Shown here: piece after piece, positions 7,379 to 11,762 of the stretch | How the letters are laid out: each line of letters begins with the position of its first letter | How positions within the stretch are numbered: the first letter of the stretch is position 1 | NCBI GenBank assembly: GCA_014238595.1 | Contig: JABAAV010000044.1 | Location: 1-11,762, forward strand | Length of the DNA stretch: 11,762 nucleotides | Direction: 5' to 3' | Origin: Myxococcales bacterium | GTDB taxonomy: Bacteria > Myxococcota_A > Polyangia > Haliangiales > J016 | The notes under the pieces: model-generated | Database searches by the model: none | Seen by the model: the letters and a program-made list of their open reading frames with translations, nothing else | Told to the model about the DNA's origin: nothing | Position numbers and translations under genes: made by a program

Positions 7379-7415
7379 AATACTTCTGTGAAAAATTTGA
7401 ATACTTCTGTGAAAA
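7379..7415 (-). repeat. Two perfect 16-bp direct repeats upstream of carD
   Basis: On the plus strand AATACTTCTGTGAAAA occurs at 7379-7394 and again at 7400-7415, an exact 21-bp step with a 5-bp spacer. On the coding (minus) strand the unit reads TTTTCACAGAAGTATT. The copies end 21 bp upstream of the carD ATG, where a promoter or leader is expected. A 21-bp step is two helical turns, so both copies face the same side of the DNA, which fits a regulator binding site. I could not fit convincing -35/-10 boxes around it, so its role is inferred from position and periodicity. Confidence 0.55.
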
Positions 7416-7440
7416 TATTGTCTGTATCGGAATCTAATTG

Positions 7441-7471
7441 CTGGCACTAATACCATGAATATTACATCCAG
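7441..7471. repeat. Imperfect inverted repeat in the nadB-carD gap
   Basis: CTGG at 7441-7444 pairs with CCAG at 7468-7471, and TAATA at 7448-7452 pairs with TATTA at 7460-7464, with a 3x3 mismatch between the two stems and a 7-nt loop. No T run follows on the minus strand, so it is a poor intrinsic terminator for nadB; it could be an operator or a chance dyad. Confidence 0.2.
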
Positions 7472-7499
7472 TCGATCGAAAAATCTCCTGATACCTTAT

Positions 7500-9107
7500 T
7501 TAAGGATGAGGAATGACATAACCATCTCTATCCAAAAACAGCTCTGTATCTTGGCAAAATGCGTCATTTTGCTTGGGATAGTCTAACATATAGTGAAGCC
7601 CACGTGATTCTTTGCGACGATCTGCACTTTCTGCGATTAGACTGGCCACTTGAGCGACATTTCTAAGCTCAATAATATCAGGCGTGACAGGGAATGTTTG
7701 ATAATATTCAGAAATTTCCTTTGATAATAGAGCCAATCGTTGTTTGGCACGTGCAATTCGTTTATCACTCCGTACAATGCCCAAGTAACTCCATGTTAAT
7801 CGACGGATCTCTTTCCAATTGAGACTCACCACAATCGCATCCACCATATCCACTTTGGAAGGGGACTGCCATAATGAAATATGCTTGTTTTTCATCGATT
7901 CAACATCGAACGAAGAGAGATGTTGGGCAGCACGATGAGCAAACACCAAGCCTTCTAAAATAGAATTACACGCCATACGACAGGCACCATGAAGCCCCGT
8001 ACACGCCACCTCACCAATGGCATATAATTGAGGAATCGATGTTTGCCCATATTCATCCGTAGCAACACCACCACACATATAATGCGCTGCAGGAACCACG
8101 GGAATGGGTGCTTTAGTGATATCTATTTTAAAATCTAAACATCGCTTATAAATTGTTGGATATCGATCACGGAGAAACGTTGCATTTAAATGTGTCACAT
8201 CTAAAAACACAAAATCATCCCCTGTATTTTTAAGCTCGTTGTCAATCGCTTGAGCAATGACATCTCTAGGCGCAAGCTCTTGCATATCATGATAATCTTT
8301 CATGAACATATAACCATCAGTGCGCTTCAACACCGCACCATCGCCACGCATCGATTCTGTAATCAAAAATGATTTTGCATGCGGATGATACATACAGGTT
8401 GGATGGAACTGCACAAATTCCATATTCGCTATTTTGGCACCAATACGATAGGCCATAGCGACCCCATCACCTGTGGCTAAATCAGGATTGGAAGTATAGA
8501 CATATGATTTGCCTGCACCACCGGTTGCAAGTATTGTTGCTTTGGCCACAATGGATTTGATTTCATTGCTAACTTTATCAAGAACATAGGCACCAAGACA
8601 GCCTTGGGAACCATCTAACTTCGTGCGCGATATCAGATCAATCGCAATGTGATTATCTAACACGGTAATTTTAGACGACTGACGGTGGATCATATTCATT
8701 AAAGTTCGTTGTATTTCATATCCTGTCATATCTTTATGATGCACCACACGAGGTACGCTATGACCACCTTCTCGTCCTAAAGACAATGCACCATCACCAT
8801 CACGATCAAACTGGGCGCCCATATCTATCAAACGCTGAACATGTGCAGCACCTTCTACAGAGGTCATTTCGACAATGTCACGATGACAAAGACCGGCACC
8901 AACCTTGATGGTATCTTCGACATGACGCTCAATACTGTCATCACCGCCCATAACAGCAGCAACACCACCTTGAGCCCATCGTGTTGCAGTATCCATCATG
9001 GATTTTTTTGTGCATAAAATAACATTGCCATATTTTGCAGCTTCAAGTGCAAAATACATCCCAGCAACGCCACTGCCTAAAACGAGAAAATCAGTATCAA
9101 TACGCAT
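7500..9107 (-). CDS. nadB: L-aspartate oxidase (first step of de novo NAD synthesis)
   Basis: NadB oxidises L-aspartate to iminoaspartate with FAD; quinolinate synthase NadA then forms quinolinate. The 535-aa protein has the N-terminal FAD-binding motif GSGVAG (residues 11-16), TRWAQGGVAA (42-51), and the substrate-site residues E113 in GREGGHS, H235 in QFHPT, R281 in APRDV, H342 in HYMCGGV and R377 in HGACRMACNS. The glutamate in REGGHS distinguishes aspartate oxidases from succinate dehydrogenase and fumarate reductase flavoproteins. The usual HGANRxASNS motif has Cys at 376 and 380 in place of Asn and Ser. The ATG at 9107 lacks a clear ribosome-binding site. Neither nadA nor nadC is in the window. 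It is divergent from pabB and lies 141 bp upstream of carD on the same strand, so a separate carD promoter is likely. Confidence 0.95.
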   Translation of the reverse strand: MRIDTDFLVLGSGVAGMYFALEAAKYGNVILCTKKSMMDTATRWAQGGVAAVMGGDDSIERHVEDTIKVGAGLCHRDIVEMTSVEGAAHVQRLIDMGAQFDRDGDGALSLGREGGHSVPRVVHHKDMTGYEIQRTLMNMIHRQSSKITVLDNHIAIDLISRTKLDGSQGCLGAYVLDKVSNEIKSIVAKATILATGGAGKSYVYTSNPDLATGDGVAMAYRIGAKIANMEFVQFHPTCMYHPHAKSFLITESMRGDGAVLKRTDGYMFMKDYHDMQELAPRDVIAQAIDNELKNTGDDFVFLDVTHLNATFLRDRYPTIYKRCLDFKIDITKAPIPVVPAAHYMCGGVATDEYGQTSIPQLYAIGEVACTGLHGACRMACNSILEGLVFAHRAAQHLSSFDVESMKNKHISLWQSPSKVDMVDAIVVSLNWKEIRRLTWSYLGIVRSDKRIARAKQRLALLSKEISEYYQTFPVTPDIIELRNVAQVASLIAESADRRKESRGLHYMLDYPKQNDAFCQDTELFLDRDGYVIPHP

Positions 9108-9120
9108 CGTAGAATTTTAC

Positions 9121-9150
9121 ATTTTACCACTATTCTGTTTTCTCATCCAA
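9121..9150 (-). promoter_or_regulatory. Possible nadB promoter
   Basis: On the minus strand TTGGAT (9150-9145) and TAAAAT (9126-9121) are separated by 18 bp. The -10 box matches TATAAT at five of six positions, the -35 box only at the TTG. Transcription would begin about 7 nt before the nadB ATG, consistent with the missing Shine-Dalgarno sequence. Confidence 0.3.
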
Positions 9151-9153
9151 GAA

Positions 9154-9159
9154 TAATAT
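9154..9159 (+). promoter_or_regulatory. Possible -10 box of pabB
   Basis: TAATAT lies 9 bp before the pabB ATG at 9169, in the 61-bp divergent gap with nadB. No good -35 box is seen at 16-18 bp. If used, the transcript would be nearly leaderless, which would agree with the absence of a ribosome-binding site. Confidence 0.2.
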
Positions 9160-9168
9160 CCCTAACAT

Positions 9169-10503
9169 ATGATAGATTTACCACTCCAGATTGCCTCTGC
9201 CTTACCACCACAAAGCCATCGACTCTTACTGCATAGTGCAACACAACACAATCAACAAAAAACTTTTTCATTTGTTAGTTGTCATCCTGTACAAACACTA
9301 ACCCTCATTAACAACCAACTTGTTCTCAACGATGACACAGGACGTCGCATTGCCCATACCTTTATCGATCCCTTTGATCTGATTGAAGATTGGATAGACA
9401 AAGAATCTCAAACCGACTTGTTTCATCGTTACAACGATGACGCACCCTTTCCTATGGTTGCAGGGTTTATTTCATATGATTTTGGATATCCATTACAATC
9501 GATTCAGAGATCCCACGCCCATCAACCCTCACACCCATTACTATGGTTTGGTTTTTATAGTGCTTTATGGCGTTATGATCATCAAACCACCCAACAAACC
9601 ATCATCGGAACAAGACAACACTGTCTTGAACGCCTCAAAGAAACCATACAACACCCTAAAGCGATAACACCGCATCCATTATCGCCTTTTCAGTCTAACT
9701 GGACACAAAAGCAATACACAGAACAATTCACACGCGTGCAACAATACATTACTGAAGGTGATATCTATCAAGTTAATTTGTCTCATCGACTCACATCGAC
9801 AATGACAACAACAACAGGTGACCCCTTAGGGATTTATACCGCAGTATCGAAAAAATCCCCCGCAGCGTTTGGTGCCTTTGTGGAATCAGATCATCTGACA
9901 TTGATCTCAAATTCACCAGAATGTTTTTTAGAACGAACATCATTCAATGATCCATTAAAAACACATCCTATCAAAGGAACCTGCTCAAAAAACATTTCCG
10001 AAGAACAACTGAAAGCCTTTGTGACCAATGAAAAAGAATGTGCTGAACATTTGATGATCGTTGATGTTGTCCGTAACGATCTAGGACGTATCGCAACCAT
10101 AGGTTCTGTCAATGTTGATTCATTACTACAACAAATAGAACTTCCCACATTATATCATTTAGTCTCTACCATTTCATGTATGTCACAAGAGAAATTATCA
10201 GACATCATCTACGCAACATTTCCAGGAGGATCGATTACAGGTGCCCCTAAAATTCGAAGCATGCAGATTATTGATGAGTTAGAATCTGTTGAGCGTTCCA
10301 TCTATACAGGTGCAATAGGTTATTTCGGTGCACAAGGCGCCATCAATCTTTCGATTGCGATTCGCACAGCTTACCTTTGTGATGACAAACTTCATCTTCA
10401 TGTGGGTGGTGGTATTGTTTCGGATTCTACAGCATCAGGTGAATGGGAAGAAACTCAAGACAAAGCATTAGCATGGCGACAAGCCATCGCTTCTTGTACT
10501 TAG
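9169..10503 (+). CDS. pabB: Aminodeoxychorismate synthase component I
   Basis: PabB turns chorismate and ammonia (from PabA glutaminase) into 4-amino-4-deoxychorismate for p-aminobenzoate and folate synthesis. The 444-aa length matches the family (E. coli 453). Chorismate-binding-domain motifs appear in order: GDIYQVNLSHR (197-207), SPECFLER, PIKGT (267-271), AEHLMIVDVVRNDLGR (292-307), FPGGSITGAPKIRSM (351-365) and GGGIVSDS (413-420). K269 in PIKGT is the PabB-type lysine; anthranilate synthase TrpE normally has alanine there. The weaker N-terminal domain includes GFISYDFGYPL. There is no fused PabA or PabC domain and neither gene is in the window. The ATG at 9169 lacks a ribosome-binding site. 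The TAG stop at 10501-10503 overlaps the stop of convergent ldcA. Confidence 0.93.
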   Translation: MIDLPLQIASALPPQSHRLLLHSATQHNQQKTFSFVSCHPVQTLTLINNQLVLNDDTGRRIAHTFIDPFDLIEDWIDKESQTDLFHRYNDDAPFPMVAGFISYDFGYPLQSIQRSHAHQPSHPLLWFGFYSALWRYDHQTTQQTIIGTRQHCLERLKETIQHPKAITPHPLSPFQSNWTQKQYTEQFTRVQQYITEGDIYQVNLSHRLTSTMTTTTGDPLGIYTAVSKKSPAAFGAFVESDHLTLISNSPECFLERTSFNDPLKTHPIKGTCSKNISEEQLKAFVTNEKECAEHLMIVDVVRNDLGRIATIGSVNVDSLLQQIELPTLYHLVSTISCMSQEKLSDIIYATFPGGSITGAPKIRSMQIIDELESVERSIYTGAIGYFGAQGAINLSIAIRTAYLCDDKLHLHVGGGIVSDSTASGEWEETQDKALAWRQAIASCT

Positions 10504-11411
10504 TGCGCTATCAAACGAATGCATGCCTGTGTTTGATCCATCACTGCCATGCTTCCTAACATAAATGCACGGTTGGTATTGCCATGTCCAACAGGAAGTT
10601 CATGCATATGTGGTATTGTTGGTAAACAACGATCAAACACATCCTGTGGCTGGATACCATAACTGTCCTGACAATCTGTCATCGCGCCAACACAAAATCC
10701 TACCGCATGATCCCATGCACCAGAGAGATTTAATGTCGTCAGAGATCGATCGATCGCATACGCATATTCGGCAATATCTTCAAGAATAACAATGCTGTTG
10801 GAAAAATCCATTTTGTAATCAGTGCCTGTTAATTGTGCGAGCAATGTCAAATTACCTCCAACCAATCGCCCTTCATAGATTGAGGATGTAAACCCATGAC
10901 AAGATGTTATCGGCAGTATTGCATCGGTTAAAGTCCCCTCCAAGGTATTCCACAGCCATTGTTTATCCATGTCAGGTAACAGAGGAAACTGGTTCACCAC
11001 AGGGCCATGTACTGCACCAATACCCAAGGATAATGTCCATGCCAATAATGCCGTAGCATCAGAGAAACCCACGATCAATTTAGGATCAGCACGCAAAGCC
11101 TCTGCATCTAAATGAGGCAAAAGACGCATTGAACCATACCCGCCACGTGCAACAAAAATAGCACGGATATCTGGATCACGAAGACATCCATTAAATTCAT
11201 CAATACGTCGAGAATCATGTCCGGCCAGATAACCATCAGAATCGAATAATGTTTGATCCCAAGAAACACTGTACCGCTTAGATAGGGCATCGAGTCCTTC
11301 TTTTAATCCTTCTTTGGTGACAGGGCCTGATGGTGCAACAACAGCAACCTTGTCTCCGAGCGAAAGAGACGGCGGCATAATCACGTTTGAGTGTCTTACA
11401 GAAGTATTCAT
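10500..11411 (-). CDS. ldcA: LD-carboxypeptidase, peptidase family S66 (murein tetrapeptide recycling)
   Basis: S66 enzymes remove the terminal D-alanine from L-Ala-D-Glu-mDAP-D-Ala tetrapeptides during peptidoglycan recycling in the cytoplasm. The 303-aa protein has the usual length and no signal peptide. The N-terminal domain shows VAVVAPSGPV (22-31) and ARGGYGSMRLL (88-98), and the nucleophile motif GFSDATAL places the catalytic serine at S117. E211 in ILEDIAEYAYAIDR and H276 in PVGHGNTN fit the catalytic glutamate and histidine. Some S66 members cleave peptide antibiotics (MccF type) instead; nothing nearby suggests that role. The ATG at 11411 has a weak AGAGA upstream; Met12 is a less likely alternative. 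The stop TAA at 10502-10500 overlaps the pabB stop. Confidence 0.92.
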   Translation of the reverse strand: MNTSVRHSNVIMPPSLSLGDKVAVVAPSGPVTKEGLKEGLDALSKRYSVSWDQTLFDSDGYLAGHDSRRIDEFNGCLRDPDIRAIFVARGGYGSMRLLPHLDAEALRADPKLIVGFSDATALLAWTLSLGIGAVHGPVVNQFPLLPDMDKQWLWNTLEGTLTDAILPITSCHGFTSSIYEGRLVGGNLTLLAQLTGTDYKMDFSNSIVILEDIAEYAYAIDRSLTTLNLSGAWDHAVGFCVGAMTDCQDSYGIQPQDVFDRCLPTIPHMHELPVGHGNTNRAFMLGSMAVMDQTQACIRLIAH

Positions 11412-11622
11412 TGAATGTCTCTAAACAATACCCCGTGCCTTTGTGATTCTATTTCCTTTAAAACAAATCACGCGACCTTATCTTGCAGATACCATTATCT
11501 TTCCACAACGCCAAGTCTTGTGACAGAATCTTTGCAGTCATATCTATATGTTGGAGAATCAATATAATTCAAATCATTCGGACTCTATCATCATTCTCTT
11601 TTCGTGATACCGTAAAGAATCT
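11412..11622. other. Divergent intergenic region between ldcA and the 3'-most gene
   Basis: This 211-bp stretch separates two divergent genes and should hold both promoters. I found no open reading frame, no RNA gene and no strong hairpin in it. It is AT-rich and contains one perfect TATAAT. Confidence 0.6.
11563..11568 (+). promoter_or_regulatory. Perfect TATAAT -10 box, promoter candidate for the downstream gene
   Basis: TATAAT lies 55 bp before the ATG at 11623. No TTGACA-like box is found at 16-18 bp upstream, and there is no TG extension. TTGTGA at 11518-11523 is too far away to pair with it. Confidence 0.3.
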
Positions 11623-11762
11623 ATGAGTACGACAACTCGATTAGAACGCTGGATTCTCCGCCTAGTTGATCAGGAGATATCCACAGAAGTTGATCAACGT
11701 ATCGATGAACTCGAAATCAATCAAAATGAATTTGGATTTGATTCCTTTGGATTAAGCAAAGA
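11623..11762 (+). CDS. N-terminal fragment of a possible lysophospholipid (glycerolipid) acyltransferase
   Basis: An open frame begins at ATG 11623 and runs off the window after 46 codons. The visible part is a charged segment (TRLERWILRLVDQEISTEVD) that may form an amphipathic helix, followed by INQNEFGFDSFGLSK. The N-E-F-G-F-D-x-F-G-L pattern recalls the region just before the acyltransferase domain in myxobacterial lysophospholipid acyltransferases; this is from memory and the catalytic HX4D motif is beyond the window edge. Coding potential is supported by the divergent position, the upstream TATAAT and the absence of stops, but 46 codons is little evidence. The ribosome-binding site is weak (AAAGAA, 3 nt spacing). 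Confidence 0.4.
   Translation, partial: MSTTTRLERWILRLVDQEISTEVDQRIDELEINQNEFGFDSFGLSK

Noticed and set aside
7500..9107. Succinate dehydrogenase/fumarate reductase flavoprotein
   Set aside because: The REGGHS glutamate and overall length are of the aspartate oxidase type, and no Fe-S or membrane anchor subunit gene is adjacent.
9169..10503. Anthranilate synthase TrpE or isochorismate synthase instead of PabB
   Set aside because: The PIKGT lysine is the PabB-type signature, and no trp or menaquinone/siderophore genes are nearby.
10744..10756. GATCGATCGATCG short tandem repeat
   Set aside because: It lies inside ldcA and encodes AIDRS in a conserved motif region, so codon content explains it.
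11412..11622. Small RNA or riboswitch in the longest gap
   Set aside because: I could not find a stable hairpin, terminator or known aptamer pattern in it; only a -10 box stands out.

Overview
The window looks like a piece of the chromosome of an AT-rich, Gram-negative, respiring bacterium. All genes resemble core-metabolism or housekeeping genes; I see no phage, transposon, tRNA, rRNA or CRISPR array. A stand-alone CarD/CdnL-type RNA polymerase-binding protein, complex I proteins of proteobacterial type and a probable lysophospholipid acyltransferase start recalling myxobacterial proteins suggest a deltaproteobacterial-grade lineage (Myxococcota, Bdellovibrionota, SAR324 or similar). This placement is an inference from remembered family resemblance, not from a search.

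Layout. (1) 1-222, plus strand: the last 73 codons of glutamyl-tRNA synthetase. (2) 228-6236, minus strand: a tightly packed block of respiratory complex I genes, transcribed nuoA-nuoB-nuoC-nuoD-nuoG-nuoH-nuoI, with overlaps or gaps of at most 15 bp. nuoE, nuoF and nuoJ-N are absent, and NuoG is short. (3) 6255-7358, same strand and directly upstream of nuoA: a macro-domain (ADP-ribose-binding type) gene and a carD/cdnL gene, close enough to share a transcript with nuo. The carD upstream region carries a striking tandem 16-bp repeat. (4) 7500-9107, same strand: nadB, the first enzyme of de novo NAD synthesis. (5) 9169-10503, plus strand: pabB (folate pathway), divergent from nadB and meeting ldcA tail to tail with overlapping stop codons. 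(6) 10500-11411, minus strand: an S66 LD-carboxypeptidase (murein recycling). (7) 11623-11762, plus strand: the first 46 codons of a gene that may encode a glycerolipid acyltransferase.

How the parts fit. The minus-strand run nadB, carD, macro gene and nuo has an NAD theme: synthesis of NAD, a possible ADP-ribose/NAD-derivative binding protein, and part of the NADH:quinone oxidoreductase, with a global transcription factor between them. The cofactor theme is a hypothesis. The operon structure is supported by spacing only.

No gene-free stretch exceeds 300 bp. The longest gaps are 11412-11622 (divergent promoter region with a perfect TATAAT) and 7359-7499 (tandem repeat and an imperfect dyad).
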